64,000 nt of DNA from Stappia sediminis (GCF_009826895.1 NZ_WUMV01000009.1:248001-312000); one strand, 5' to 3'; shown: positions 45,518-55,467, counted from the stretch's first letter. The notes: generated by a model not told the origin, from the letters alone. Program-made: numbers and translations.

Positions 45518-45624
45518 ATCACCTACTGCTGATACCGGATTTCCGACCGTAACCCGCGGGGCGCCGTTACCCAATGGCCTGTTTGCGTCCGTGTCTTTCA
45601 CATATCCGACACGGACGAATGCGT

Positions 45625-46812
45625 TCAGGCGACGATTTCGGAGATTTCGCGCGCCAGGGAGATCAACGAGAGATCCGTTCCCTTTGGCCCGATCAGCGAC
45701 AGGCCGAAAGGCGCACCATGCACGCGCCCCAGCGGGAAGACAACCTGCGGCAGGCCTGTATGGCCCGATACGCAGAGAAGCTTCATGGCGTCGTGCCGAT
45801 AGCTATCGAATTTCGCCGGCCCGTCGTCGCGCCTCAATGGCGCGTCGTGCACGACGGGCGCGACCAGCACCCCGTCCGACCCGATGATCTCTTCGAGATG
45901 ACGCACAAGGTCTGCGCGCCGTTCCTTTGAATGCTTCAGCGCCTCCCTCGTGACACCGCGCGCGAAATCGAAGCGTTCCGCGATGCCGGGGCCAAGCGGC
46001 GGGTGATAACGCTCCACCCAGTCTCCGTGAACGCCAAGCACTTCCACCGCCTGGATCTCGCGAAACGCCGTGTAGATTGCCTCGCGCTCGCCCCGATAGA
46101 CGTTCACCCGCTTCAGCTTGCCCCGCCGATGCTCGATGTGCTCGATCGCAGTCTCGATCAGCCTGCGACCTTCCGCTTCCACGCCGTCGAGCATGTCTTG
46201 CGGAACAAGCAGGCGCGGGTCCTTCAGCGGGTGCGCGTCGACGTCGTACATGACATTGGCGACATGCTCCATCGTCTCGCCGTCGCGCGCAAAGAAGCCG
46301 CAGGTATCCCAGCTCGGCGCAAGAGCCATGCAGCCGTCGAGCGGCAGGCGCCCGTGCGTCGGGCGAATGCCCCAGATGCCGCAGAAGCTTGCAGGCGCGC
46401 GCACAGATCCGCCGGTATCGGTTCCAAGCGCGATATCCGCCAGATGTCCGGCAACGGCCGCCGCCGATCCGGATGAGGAGCCGCCGGGGATATGCTCGGG
46501 TGCGGCGGGGTTTACCGGCGTTCCGAAATGCGCGTTCACGCCATAAAGCGACCATGCAAGCTCGTCCGTATGCGTCTTGCCGCAGAAGTCGGCGCCGGCC
46601 GACAAAAGCCTGGCGACGGCGGGCGCATGCGTCGTCTTGATCCCGCTTGCCGCCAGCATCAGGGGGTTGCCGCAGCCGGTCGGATAGCCCGCGACGTCGA
46701 AGAGGTCCTTCACCGCAAGCCGCAGGCCTTTCAGCGGTCCTTCGGCGGATGCCGGCACATCGGCCGAAGGGTAAGGCAGGAACGCGCGGTAACGGTCGAG
46801 ATGCGGCAGCAT
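45625..46812 (-). CDS. Amidase signature family enzyme
   Basis: A Ser-cisSer-Lys amidase of 395 residues acting on a small amide. The catalytic Lys is in LRLAVKDLFDV (about residue 34), the two serines in PGGSSSGSAAAV and in GTDTGGSVRAP. It is shorter than GatA and lacks a GatB/C partner nearby, so it is a stand-alone amidase. ATG at 46812 has AGGGA five bases upstream; the TTG at 46833 is less likely. It follows the GNAT gene by 13 bases and both follow the LysR gene, so the three form an operon. Substrate unknown; an amide derived from the amine pathway is possible. Confidence 0.9.
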   Translation of the reverse strand: MLPHLDRYRAFLPYPSADVPASAEGPLKGLRLAVKDLFDVAGYPTGCGNPLMLAASGIKTTHAPAVARLLSAGADFCGKTHTDELAWSLYGVNAHFGTPVNPAAPEHIPGGSSSGSAAAVAGHLADIALGTDTGGSVRAPASFCGIWGIRPTHGRLPLDGCMALAPSWDTCGFFARDGETMEHVANVMYDVDAHPLKDPRLLVPQDMLDGVEAEGRRLIETAIEHIEHRRGKLKRVNVYRGEREAIYTAFREIQAVEVLGVHGDWVERYHPPLGPGIAERFDFARGVTREALKHSKERRADLVRHLEEIIGSDGVLVAPVVHDAPLRRDDGPAKFDSYRHDAMKLLCVSGHTGLPQVVFPLGRVHGAPFGLSLIGPKGTDLSLISLAREISEIVA

Positions 46813-46825
46813 GGAATTCCCTGTT

Positions 46826-47668
46826 TTATCCAAGTTCGAAGGTCGTGATACCGAAGGTTCTTTTCAGCGGCAGGTCGGGCCTCCGGCCTCGATACATGCG
46901 CGCCGTCTCGAAAACGGGCGACAGTTCGTAGCGCTCGGCAAGCGCTTGCGCCGCATTGTTCGTCTCGGGGATATCGAGGATCACCTCCTGACCCCGCACC
47001 ATCCCGGCAAGCGCGCGGAAAAGCGTATCTGCACCGGCTTCCGTATCGGCGAACAGCGGACCGATCTTGAAGCCGTCGAGGCAGGCGCGGATCACGCCGT
47101 AGCCCTTAACCTCGCCATCCTCCACCAGCGCGAAGCCGCGCCGGTTTTCCTCGGGCGTCAGCCACGCAGCGAGGAACGGGCTGCGGTCGTCGGGGAAGAA
47201 CGGCTTGTCATAGGCCTTCACGCTCGGGTAGAGCCCGCGCCCGATCATGGAAAGTCTCGGGTCCATCGGCGTATCGGTGATGGAAATCCCGCTCATTCGT
47301 ATGTTGCGGTGGGCAAGCTCGAAGCCGGATTTCGCGTAGTTTTCCTGCTGATCCACCACGCCGTCGAGGCCGATGGTGCGTCCTTTCAGCGTTTCCATCG
47401 CGTATTGCCACAGGCCCCAGCCGATGCCCTTGCCACGGTGCTCCGGCTGGGCGATGTAAAAGCCGACGAAGGCGTAGCCCTTCCCGTAGCGCACGGCGGA
47501 AATCACCGCCGCCGGTTCCCCGCCGACGGTTGCCATGTGGAACCCGTCGCGGTCGGCGGCGAAAAACGGATCTCCGTCGTCGCGCCCGGGGTTCCAGCCT
47601 TCCTCGGCTGCCCAGTCGATTGCAAGGTTGAGATCGGCGCGCGTCATTCGCCGGTATTCAATCGTCAT
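46826..47668 (-). CDS. GNAT family N-acetyltransferase
   Basis: A 280-residue acetyltransferase. The N-terminal GNAT domain shows AVISAVRYGKGYAFVGFYIA and the acetyl-CoA loop QPEHRGKGIGWGLW (Q/RxxGxG/A at about residues 82-90). The C-terminal half (EENRRGFALVEDGEVKGYGV) forms a second GNAT-like domain, as in tandem GNAT proteins of the YitH/HolE-type group. ATG at 47668 is preceded by GGAGGAGG. It lies between the LysR regulator and the amidase on the same strand. Substrate unknown. Confidence 0.87.
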   Translation of the reverse strand: MTIEYRRMTRADLNLAIDWAAEEGWNPGRDDGDPFFAADRDGFHMATVGGEPAAVISAVRYGKGYAFVGFYIAQPEHRGKGIGWGLWQYAMETLKGRTIGLDGVVDQQENYAKSGFELAHRNIRMSGISITDTPMDPRLSMIGRGLYPSVKAYDKPFFPDDRSPFLAAWLTPEENRRGFALVEDGEVKGYGVIRACLDGFKIGPLFADTEAGADTLFRALAGMVRGQEVILDIPETNNAAQALAERYELSPVFETARMYRGRRPDLPLKRTFGITTFELG

Positions 47669-47694
47669 GGCGCCTCCTCCCATTGTGTTTCCTT

Positions 47695-48615
47695 TCAAGC
47701 CGTTTCCCGCGCGGCACCCGCAAAGCGCTCCACCATGCGCCTTCGGAAGAACTGCACCGCCTCGCGCTGCATGTCCTCGGGGCGGAGCAGCATGAAATAC
47801 CCGAAGCCCGATTCCGACGTGACCTCGAAAGGCGCGGCCAGCCTGCCCGCCTCGATGTCGTCATGCGCAAGATGCCGGTCGGCGACGATCAGCCCGCCTT
47901 CGCGCATGACGAATTCGAGCGCCAGATGCGCCGTGTCGAACACGAGCCCGTCGCTGAGGTTGATGTCCGCCCCCATTTCGCGCAGGAAGTGCCGCCAGGC
48001 CGAATGCCGCCCGCCAGCGTTTCGCACGTGGACGACGGCGTGACGCCTGAGCATTTCGTTCAGGTCCGGCTCGCCCCTGCCTTCCACCTGGTCGGGCCGG
48101 CAGATCAGCGTCAGTTCCTCCATCCACAAAAGGTCCATCACCTCGCTCGTCGCCTTGGGGCGCGAGAAGACGACTGCGACATCGTGGTTCGTATGGTCGA
48201 GGTCCACCATCTCGTATGGGGTTTCGATCTCGATGCGAATGTTGCCCTCGCTCCTGCACGCCTCGATGATCGGGCTTGCCCACCTGAAGGCGAATGACGG
48301 CGGCAGCGCGATGCGCAGCATCCCTCCCCGGTCCTGCCCCTGTATCCCGTCAAGCGCCTTGATCAGCCGGTCGAAGGCGGGCGTCACATGGGAAAGCAGG
48401 TCCTGGCCCGCGTCGGTCAGCGCCAGCATGGAGCCGCGCCTGTCGAACAGCGCGACCCCGACGACCTCCTCTAGGTTCAGCACGTGCCGGCTTACCGCGC
48501 TTTGTGTCACGCCGAGAGTTTCGGCGGCGCGGGTAAAGCTCATGTGTCTCGCGGCCGCCTCGAAGGCGCGCAGCGAGTTGAGCGGCAGTCTGCGGCGGTC
48601 GATGGTCGTCGACAT
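47695..48615 (-). CDS. LysR family transcriptional regulator (GcvA-like)
   Basis: A 306-residue regulator with an N-terminal helix-turn-helix (LNSLRAFEAAARHMSFTRAA then ETLGVTQSAVSRHVLNLEEV, residues about 12-55) and the periplasmic-binding-like effector domain (residues about 95-300). The N-terminus resembles GcvA-type LysR proteins, which control glycine and C1 genes. It is transcribed ahead of the GNAT and amidase genes (26-base gap to the GNAT start) and may also act on the nearby sarcosine oxidase operon (inference). Confidence 0.9.
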   Translation of the reverse strand: MSTTIDRRRLPLNSLRAFEAAARHMSFTRAAETLGVTQSAVSRHVLNLEEVVGVALFDRRGSMLALTDAGQDLLSHVTPAFDRLIKALDGIQGQDRGGMLRIALPPSFAFRWASPIIEACRSEGNIRIEIETPYEMVDLDHTNHDVAVVFSRPKATSEVMDLLWMEELTLICRPDQVEGRGEPDLNEMLRRHAVVHVRNAGGRHSAWRHFLREMGADINLSDGLVFDTAHLALEFVMREGGLIVADRHLAHDDIEAGRLAAPFEVTSESGFGYFMLLRPEDMQREAVQFFRRRMVERFAGAARETA

Positions 48616-48823
48616 CGAAAAAGCGGTTCCATGCAGCGAATTGGGAATCCCTCAAGGAAAAAGACTAAGCCTTGGCTTTCGAAATGAGAAGCGCGATCCG
48701 CGATGCGTGTCCAAGCTCGCCCCTGAGCCCGTGACCTAAAGCGCGTGATGAGAATTCTCGATGGCCGTTATCTTCGCGCCTGCCCACCCTTCGCCCGCTG
48801 CCTTCCTGAAACCCACCGTCATA

Positions 48824-49972
48824 TCAGCGGAAGGCGAGCGTGCGTTCCGCCAGGAGCAGAAGATCGTCGTCGCTCGCTTCCCGGTAGCTTGAGGCGCGCA
48901 TCGCCGCGTTCTCGGGCCGCGCCATCTGCTCGGCCAGCCGGCTAGGGGCAAGGAAGGGAAGCTCTTCTTCGAGGTTCAGCGTAATGCCGAGCCTGCGCAC
49001 GAAAGCGGCGAAGGACATCGGCAGCTCACCGGTTCGCTCGCAGCCGAAGGCGCGGGCCACTTCCGTGTAGCGCAGCTTGTCCTTTTCCATCGACCAGCAG
49101 AGCGTTGCGCACATGGCGACAGCCACTGCCCGCCCGTGGTGGATCGGCACGAGGCTGCCAAGCGCATGGGCGACGTTATGGGCAATCCCCGTGCCCGCGT
49201 TGTCGATGCCGATGCCGGCATATGTCGCGGCGAGCAGCATTCCGGCACGCGCCTCGATGTTGTTCGGCTCGGATACGGCGACCGGCAGGTGCCGCGCGCC
49301 GAGGTTGATCGCATCGAGGCAGACCCGGTTGTTGGTCTCGAACGCGTTGGCGTTCGTCGCCGCTTCCATGGCATGCACGATCGCGTCGATCCCGCATGCG
49401 GCCGTCAGATGCGCCGGCAAGCCCGTCGTCAACTCCGGGTCCAGCACAACGGAATCGGGCTTCAGCGAGGGTGCCCAGAACCAGTATTTCGCCCCGTCAT
49501 CGCCCGAGACGATGGAAACCGACGTCGCTTCCGATCCCGTACCAGCGGTCGTCGGCACGCAGACGAGCGGCACCCGCGCGACCGGAAGCGGGCTCGCGCC
49601 GAGGCGATAATCCGACACGTCGCCTTGCGCGCCGATCAGCGAGGCGATCAGCTTGCCCGCGTCGAGCGCCGATCCCCCGCCGAGGCAGACGACGGCCTCC
49701 GCTCCCTTTTCGCGCGCCTTGTCGACAGCCGCGCGCACCTGTGCCTCGCTCGGGTCGCTCTTGATATCGCTGAAGGTGACGACCCGGTGTCCGGCGCCCT
49801 TCATGATGTCGGCGATGCGTTTCGTCATGCCAAGGTGCGTCAACCCCGGATCGGCGACAAGAAAGACGCTGCAGGTTCCAAGCCGCAGGTCATGCAGTAT
49901 CCGGCCGAGATCTTCGGCCTTGCCTGCGCCGGAGACGATGCTCGGCACGGCGTTCAAGGAAAAGCTCGACAT
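48824..49972 (-). CDS. Iron-containing alcohol dehydrogenase
   Basis: A group III NAD(P)-dependent dehydrogenase of 382 residues. It shows the nucleotide motif VCLGGGSALDAGK (about residues 94-106), PTTAGTGSEAT, and the metal-site region CGIDAIVHAMEAATN with later AHNVAHALGSLVPIHHGRAV, where Asp and His residues bind iron. No signal peptide. It stands alone, with 208 bases to the LysR gene and 256 bases to the broken hydrolase. Substrate unknown; related enzymes act on small alcohols, lactaldehyde or maleylacetate. Confidence 0.92.
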   Translation of the reverse strand: MSSFSLNAVPSIVSGAGKAEDLGRILHDLRLGTCSVFLVADPGLTHLGMTKRIADIMKGAGHRVVTFSDIKSDPSEAQVRAAVDKAREKGAEAVVCLGGGSALDAGKLIASLIGAQGDVSDYRLGASPLPVARVPLVCVPTTAGTGSEATSVSIVSGDDGAKYWFWAPSLKPDSVVLDPELTTGLPAHLTAACGIDAIVHAMEAATNANAFETNNRVCLDAINLGARHLPVAVSEPNNIEARAGMLLAATYAGIGIDNAGTGIAHNVAHALGSLVPIHHGRAVAVAMCATLCWSMEKDKLRYTEVARAFGCERTGELPMSFAAFVRRLGITLNLEEELPFLAPSRLAEQMARPENAAMRASSYREASDDDLLLLAERTLAFR

Positions 49973-50228
49973 CTGGCGTCAAGACAAAGCCCCCGGTTGC
50001 GCACAGGCCTTGCCCCCTCTGGTTCCGGCGCGGTCGACCCCGCGCACTGGTTATCGGCGCCGCCCTCGCCTTGAAGGCAAGCGGCGTCACAAGGGGGATG
50101 CTAAGCCGCATTAGCCTCGGGGCCGAAATGCAAAAAGTCGATTGCCCCATGCGAAAAACTGTTGGGGGAAAGCCCGCGATGCCAGGCCATGAACCGGAGT
50201 ACGGCGCAACTGGCGGAGCGGCCGTGCG

Positions 50229-51091
50229 TCACTTTGCGAGAAAACCTCTCACGACCGCATTGAAGCGCTCGGCGTTCTCCATGCACATGAAATGCGATCC
50301 GCCGTCGTCCTCATCGAAGATTTCAAGGGCGGCACCCGGTATCCGGCCTGCGATCCATGCCTGCGATTCCGCTGGAAATACGCTCTTTTGCGCGCCGACG
50401 ACCAGCGTGGGGATTGCGATCCGGGATATGACGTCTCGCCAGTCGCGCGGCGCATGGTCGAGCATCAGCGCAGCGGCGTGGCGACGCGGCATCTTCAACA
50501 CCTCCTGCACGATCGCCTCGGCCTCCTCAATGGGGAAACTCGACGTGAAAAGCCCAGAAACAGTTCGCGCGTCTTTTGTTCTCCTGCCGAACCCGTCAGG
50601 TCCGCGCATAAATCGAAGATGTCCCCGATGGTGTTGCGGCAACCATAATCGAGCCGTTCCTGCTGCGACCACCACGGCTGGATGAGTTGCGTCGCGGCCT
50701 GGTCGACAAGGATGAGCCTCGCCAGCTTCCCCGGTCCGAAGAGGTCGATATACGCCCAGATCACCGAGCATCCCATGGAGTGACCCATGACAATGGCGTC
50801 GGTGACGTCCAGTTCCCTCAACAACCCGTCGAGATCGGCTGCGAGACGGCTCACGCGATAGCCATGCCCGCATTTTTCGGACGCCCCATGACCGCGCATA
50901 TCGACCGCGATAACCCGATGGTCCCGCGCGAAATCGTCGATCTGGCGCCAGTATTCGATCGCGGCGTTGGACCATGCCGGCAATATAAGGAGCGGCTGGC
51001 CGTGGCCTATGTCGATTACGCTCAGGCGTACGCCGTCGTTCGTGCGAACGTCCCGGCGATGGTCGTTGAGGACGTCTTTGCCCCAGATCAT
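50229..51091 (-). pseudogene. Alpha/beta hydrolase broken by a single-base frameshift
   Basis: The first 180 residues (start ATG 51091, MIWGKDVLNDHRRDVR) encode a normal hydrolase start with the nucleophile elbow VMGHSMGCSVIW and the oxyanion segment ILPAWSNAA. Near 50548-50551 the frame fails: the sequence ELFLGF continues in the next frame as TSSFPIEEAEAIVQEVLKMP through to ALEIFDEDDGGSHFMCMENA (catalytic His) and VVRGFLAK. Adding one base in the T-run restores a 286-residue enzyme. It is either a recent pseudogene or a sequencing indel in a homopolymer. The substrate is unknown. Confidence 0.85.
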
Positions 51092-51469
51092 CGAACCCCT
51101 CCCCCGAAGCGTCCGTGGCGGCGGTGAAGGCCCGTGCCTTCGCCACGGTTCTGACAGGGTACGGCGACCGGGAACGAGCGGGCAAGGCCGCTTGCCGTAT
51201 CGGCCTTGCGTCTATCGACTCTCATGATTCATGCCATCGCTTTTGCAGGCTTGACGGCGTTGATTATCCGCTCGGGCGATTTCCCATGGATCGCCCGCCT
51301 CTCCAGTCTGGCAAGACGTCGCATTATCGCCCCAGAAATTTAACTGTTCAGCGATTGCCCGTCTTCGGCCGCTGCCATCGCGACCCTCTTATGCTCCTCC
51401 GGAGAAATCCGAACATTGAACGAATCGCTGATGGGCATGTTCGGCGCACGCCCAAGTTCGCGACAGTCT
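51092..51469. other. Intergenic region without a recognisable gene
   Basis: 378 bases between the broken hydrolase and the transglutaminase-like gene. Frames crossing it are antisense extensions of the neighbours. No repeat, RNA gene or terminator was recognised. Confidence 0.6.
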
Positions 51470-52279
51470 TCAAACACTCGCCACCTCGTAAGTCCATACG
51501 CGGAAGGACTTCAGAACGTGCGGGCCGAATGAGTTGATGAGAGGGATGTCTGTGGCGTCCCGGCCACGTGCGATCACGATCCGGCCAATGCGCCGTGCAT
51601 TGTTGCGCGGATCGAACGTGTACCATTTGCCGCCCAGATAGACCTCCATCCAGGCTGAGAAATCCATGGGGTCGACCACGGGCACGCCGATATCGCCGAG
51701 GTGGCCGTTTACATAGCGCGCCGGAATGTTCAGGCAGCGGCACAGCGCCACCGCAAGATGGGCGAAGTCGCGACAGACGCCAACACGTTCGTTGAACGCT
51801 TCAAATGCGGTTCGCGTTGCCCTGGCCTGCATGTAGTCGAAATGGATGTGGCCATGAACGAAGTCGCAGACCGTCTGAACACGTCCCCATCCCGGAGGCG
51901 CCGTTCCGAACATGTCCCACGCAATCTGGCTTAACCGGTCGGTCTCGCAATACCGGCTGCCCATCAGGTAGACCAAACAATCGTCCGGAAGGTCGGCAAC
52001 CGGGATTTCGGCAGCTCCCCAATCTTCCGGGTCAGGCTTTTCGTCGTCCTCAATTGTCGCGTCGCCCCAAAGCGTCAGATCGCCTGCCGGAGCCACAAAG
52101 CGCCGGCAGAGGTTGCCGAACATGTCATGGTAGGTCGTGCTTGGAATATCAGGCGTGAAGTACAACTTTTCGGGTACGCGAATGTCCGCCTCGCGGTCTT
52201 CATGCACCGAGAGAAGGCATACCATCGGAGTTGGCTGCGGACACGTCAGTGTAATTTCGTAGCCATATCTTATTAGCAT
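51470..52279 (-). CDS. Transglutaminase-like (cysteine peptidase-fold) protein
   Basis: A 269-residue protein with the bacterial transglutaminase-like domain. The catalytic Cys is in ERVGVCRDFAHLAVALCRCL (about residue 172), and the Asp region is GGKWYTFDPRNNARRIG. The usual catalytic His position reads DFSAWMEVY, with Ser instead of His; I believe this Ser is common in this rhizobial subgroup, so it need not mean loss of function. The N-terminal 150 residues form the beta-rich part (GYEITLTCPQPTP). No signal peptide, so it is cytoplasmic. It follows a DUF1488 gene by 16 bases on the same strand. Confidence 0.87.
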   Translation of the reverse strand: MLIRYGYEITLTCPQPTPMVCLLSVHEDREADIRVPEKLYFTPDIPSTTYHDMFGNLCRRFVAPAGDLTLWGDATIEDDEKPDPEDWGAAEIPVADLPDDCLVYLMGSRYCETDRLSQIAWDMFGTAPPGWGRVQTVCDFVHGHIHFDYMQARATRTAFEAFNERVGVCRDFAHLAVALCRCLNIPARYVNGHLGDIGVPVVDPMDFSAWMEVYLGGKWYTFDPRNNARRIGRIVIARGRDATDIPLINSFGPHVLKSFRVWTYEVASV

Positions 52280-52295
52280 GGATCCAGGGCAGGCC

Positions 52296-52559
52296 TTATT
52301 GGAAATCTACAGGAGTGAGTAAGTATATTTTCTTGCTGCTATTATAATAAATTTCCCGGGCAACGTCATTAATCGAACTTCTGTCTGCGTCAAAGGCGAT
52401 TAAATATGCTGCCTTATCTCCGTACTTTTCTGCCGGTAAGGAAGTCAAGACATCCACGTCAACGGTAAACGGAACTTCCAGTTCACCATCGAAACCTGTG
52501 AAGTTGATGCGCCGAAGCACCGGATCGTAGCTGCGGCCTAAATTCGTAAATTTCAACAT
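52296..52559 (-). CDS. DUF1488 family small protein
   Basis: An 87-residue protein beginning MLKFTNLGRSYDPVLRRINF, continuing TGFDGELEVPFTVDVDVL and ending REIYYNSSKKIYLLTPVDF. This pattern (S-x-D near residue 10, a middle GxDG turn, then FxVD) is that of the DUF1488 family, common in alphaproteobacteria and of unknown function. It precedes the transglutaminase-like gene and probably shares its transcript. Confidence 0.75.
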   Translation of the reverse strand: MLKFTNLGRSYDPVLRRINFTGFDGELEVPFTVDVDVLTSLPAEKYGDKAAYLIAFDADRSSINDVAREIYYNSSKKIYLLTPVDFQ

Positions 52560-53399
52560 TTGTTGTCGCTCTCTGGCTTTGCGGAGCCGGTTGCTTACTG
52601 TCTCTTGGGACGCCTGTTATGGCTGTTTCGCCATTGCCACCTTCTCTGAGGAGAAAAAGTCATCTCAGATAAGTTCACATAGCGCGCCCGCCTTTTTTGT
52701 CTTCCATATTCTCACGGTGACGCTGAAACACCGGGGGGTATCCCGATATGCCGGATACCAACTTTGAACCCGGTGCAAAATTTGCGCGGGTGGGACAAAC
52801 TGGGGCCTGACAGATCGTATTCCGCTATGAAAGCACCTTTATTTTCGGGAAAAGGAAATTTGCAGCACCTATGGTGTGTTTCATATTGATTTTTATTTTT
52901 TGATATATATATTTTTTAGATAGAATTATTTTTAATTGATTTTTTTCTTATAGCTATCGCATATATTTTTAGTCAGCCTTTATAAAACCTCAATTAAAAT
53001 ATATTTTTATTTTGCCAATGGGTATTTATGTTAATTTTGAACTTCTACTTGAGGGGCAACGCCCAAAAATATCTCTAAGAAACACCTACTCGTCATGGTC
53101 CGTGTTGACGCAGGTTGGCACAAGCGAATGCAGTTGGATGCCCCGTCACCACCAACACGTGTCTCGAATTTATTTCACTCTGTAGCTACTATGAGGGTTT
53201 CATCATGCCAGCAAAAAACGAAAACTTGATCGTCGCCCCACTCTTATGGCCGCCATGCAGTGGATCAGGCAGAGTGAATCAACGAATTTTCCACAATAGG
53301 ACGGGGCATATTGAGCTAAACAAATGGTCGCCGTTTTCGGCTCAATCCACAATTTTCAGCGATTTTACTGAAAGCACTTTGAATATTTCAGCGCATAAA
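52560..53399. other. Long non-coding region with an extreme AT-rich block
   Basis: 840 bases with no convincing gene. From about 52860 to 53050 the sequence is strikingly AT-rich for this genome, with T-runs and ATATAT tracts. Such DNA is typical of intrinsically bent upstream regions, silenced foreign DNA or a strong regulated promoter. No RNA gene was recognised. Confidence 0.6.
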
Positions 53400-53762
53400 A
53401 TGCCGCGTCAAAAGACAAATAATGAATCCAAGTCCCCAAAATTTGGGCTGGATAGATGGGATGACGACGGCGGGGCGTCCAACCGCGACTCTATGTACAA
53501 CGAGTATGGACGACGTATCGAAGGCGACGGAACCTGGACAGTCTATCATGTATTCACCGGTGTGCCTGCGACGATTGGCGGACAGATAATGAAGGGGATG
53601 AATGCATCCGATTCAATGACCCGGATGATGCTGACGAATTCCCATAATTCAAAGCAGCGCAAGGCATATCAACTGCAGTTTCCAGTCAGACCCCCACATT
53701 CCAAATGGCGAAAGCGGATTAGTGCCTGGTTCAATCGACGAACTGCCCATACCGCTCTGTGA
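53400..53762 (+). CDS. Conserved hypothetical protein
   Basis: A 120-residue protein (ATG at 53400, MPRQKTNNESKSPKFGLDRW) with an acidic-aromatic core: DDDGG followed by YNEYGRRIEGDGTWTVYHVF and TGVPATIGG, and a basic C-terminus (HSKWRKRISAWFNRR). The core motif recalls short rhizobial proteins of unknown function; I cannot assign a role. A longer frame to 53115 lacks similarity and lies in AT-rich sequence. It follows the AT-rich block, whose promoter-like sequence could drive it. Confidence 0.6.
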   Translation: MPRQKTNNESKSPKFGLDRWDDDGGASNRDSMYNEYGRRIEGDGTWTVYHVFTGVPATIGGQIMKGMNASDSMTRMMLTNSHNSKQRKAYQLQFPVRPPHSKWRKRISAWFNRRTAHTAL

Positions 53763-54051
53763 CTTCAGATAAATCAAGGAATGCTTGGCAACCACGACGC
53801 GCAGACATGCTTGGCTACACCGTAGATAGCCCGCCTGGGGGCAAAGGTAATGCGTACCTCAGCGGGCTTGAAGCGGCGGAATACATCAGCTTTGCTCAAT
53901 TTACCGAATTAAATGTGGCATAGCGGCTATCGGTGAAAGTTGCCATGTCATAACTGCTACTTCAAAGCAGCCCTCCTTCCCCTCCCCACTTGACGCCGCA
54001 CCGTCGCCCAGCCAAGAAACGCAAAGCGTTTTCCTGCTCTGGGGTTCCTTC

Positions 54052-55428
54052 ATGTCCGCGTCCTCCTCGCCAGTACCCTCGACTTTGGCCATCGTCCTTG
54101 CCGCCGGTCTCGGCACCCGCATGAAGTCCGACAGGCCCAAGGTCATGCATGAGGTCGGCGGGCTGCCGCTCGTCGGCCATGTGCTGAAGGCGGTTCAGGC
54201 GGCGGATGTCGGGCGCGCGGCCGTCGTCATCGGCCCCGGCATGGAAGACCTTGAAAAGCTCGTCGAGGGCATCTCGCCCTCCGCCAGCTGCCATATTCAG
54301 GAAGAGCGCCTTGGCACCGCCCATGCCGTGCGTGCCGCCGAGGCGGCTTATCGCGATGCGCCGGATCACATCCTCGTCCTGCTTGGCGATGCGCCGCTCG
54401 TATCGCCCGAGACCATCCAGCGCGTGAAAGCCCGCCTTGAAGATGGCGCGGATGTCGTCGTCCTCGGCTTCGAGGCTGCCGACCCCTTCGGCTATGGCCG
54501 CCTGATCAAGGAAGGCGAGCGCCTTGTCGCGATACGCGAAGAGCGTGACGCATCGAATCCGGAAAAGGCGATAACCCTCTGCAATTCCGGCATTATGGCG
54601 TTCCGTGGCACGCAATTCTCCGATCTCGTGAGCGCGATCGGCAATGAAAACGCCAAGGGCGAATTCTACCTTACCGACGCGATCGGGATCGCCCACGCGC
54701 GGGGCTTGCGTCTTGAAACCGAAACGGCGCCCGAGTGGGAAGTTCAGGGCATCAACACGCGCGGGCAGCTTGCCGCCGTCGAAGCCGTCTTCCAGAACCT
54801 TGCGCGCGAGCGGGTAATGGCTTCCGGCGTCAGCCTGATTGCCCCTGAAACGGTGTTCTTTTCCCATGACACCCGCCTTGAGCCCGATGTGACGGTGGAA
54901 CCCAACGTCGTCTTTGCGCCGGGCGTGGCGGTCGAGGCCGGCGCGCGCATTCGCGCTTTCAGTCACCTGGAGGGCGCGCATGTCGCGGCCGGCGCCACCG
55001 TCGGCCCCTACGCGCGTCTGCGCCCCGGCGCGCGCATCGGCGAGACGGCGCATATCGGCAATTTCGTCGAGATCAAGAACGCCTCGATTGAGGCCGGCGC
55101 GAAGGTCAATCACCTCAGCTATATCGGCGATGCACGGGTCGGTGCGAAGGCGAACGTGGGTGCCGGAACCATCACCTGCAATTACGACGGCTTCCTGAAG
55201 CACCATACCGACATTGGCGCGGGCGCCTTCATCGGCTCCAACGCCACGCTCGTCGCCCCCGTTTCCATCGGCGACGGGGCCTATACCGCCGCCGGCAGCG
55301 TCATCACCGAGGATGTCGCCGCCGACGCCCTCGCCCTTGGCCGATCCCGCCAGAGCGAGAAACCGGGCCGGGCCGCAAAAATCCGCGACCGTCTTGCCAG
55401 AGAAAAGAAAGCCCGCCAGAAGGGTTAA
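54052..55428 (+). CDS. glmU: Bifunctional N-acetylglucosamine-1-phosphate uridyltransferase / glucosamine-1-phosphate acetyltransferase
   Basis: Makes UDP-GlcNAc for peptidoglycan and LPS. The 458-residue protein has the nucleotidyltransferase motif VLAAGLGTRMKSDRPKVMHE at residues about 15-34, LLGDAPLVSPETI, and a C-terminal left-handed beta helix (repeats such as GARIRAFSHLEGAHVAAGA) with the acetyltransferase His in VNHLSYIGDA and NVGAGTITCNYDG. Full length. Start ATG at 54052. In many rhizobia glmS follows; here galE follows after 39 bases, probably in the same transcript. Confidence 0.96.
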   Translation: MSASSSPVPSTLAIVLAAGLGTRMKSDRPKVMHEVGGLPLVGHVLKAVQAADVGRAAVVIGPGMEDLEKLVEGISPSASCHIQEERLGTAHAVRAAEAAYRDAPDHILVLLGDAPLVSPETIQRVKARLEDGADVVVLGFEAADPFGYGRLIKEGERLVAIREERDASNPEKAITLCNSGIMAFRGTQFSDLVSAIGNENAKGEFYLTDAIGIAHARGLRLETETAPEWEVQGINTRGQLAAVEAVFQNLARERVMASGVSLIAPETVFFSHDTRLEPDVTVEPNVVFAPGVAVEAGARIRAFSHLEGAHVAAGATVGPYARLRPGARIGETAHIGNFVEIKNASIEAGAKVNHLSYIGDARVGAKANVGAGTITCNYDGFLKHHTDIGAGAFIGSNATLVAPVSIGDGAYTAAGSVITEDVAADALALGRSRQSEKPGRAAKIRDRLAREKKARQKG

Positions 55429-55467
55429 TCGTTCGTTCGTCTCGATTCTTCATTTAAGGGTTACATC

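Noticed and set aside
51650-51680. Apparent loss of the catalytic His (DFSAWMEVY) in the transglutaminase-like protein
   Set aside because: I recall Ser at this position in related rhizobial proteins, so it is probably a subgroup feature; not reported as inactivation.
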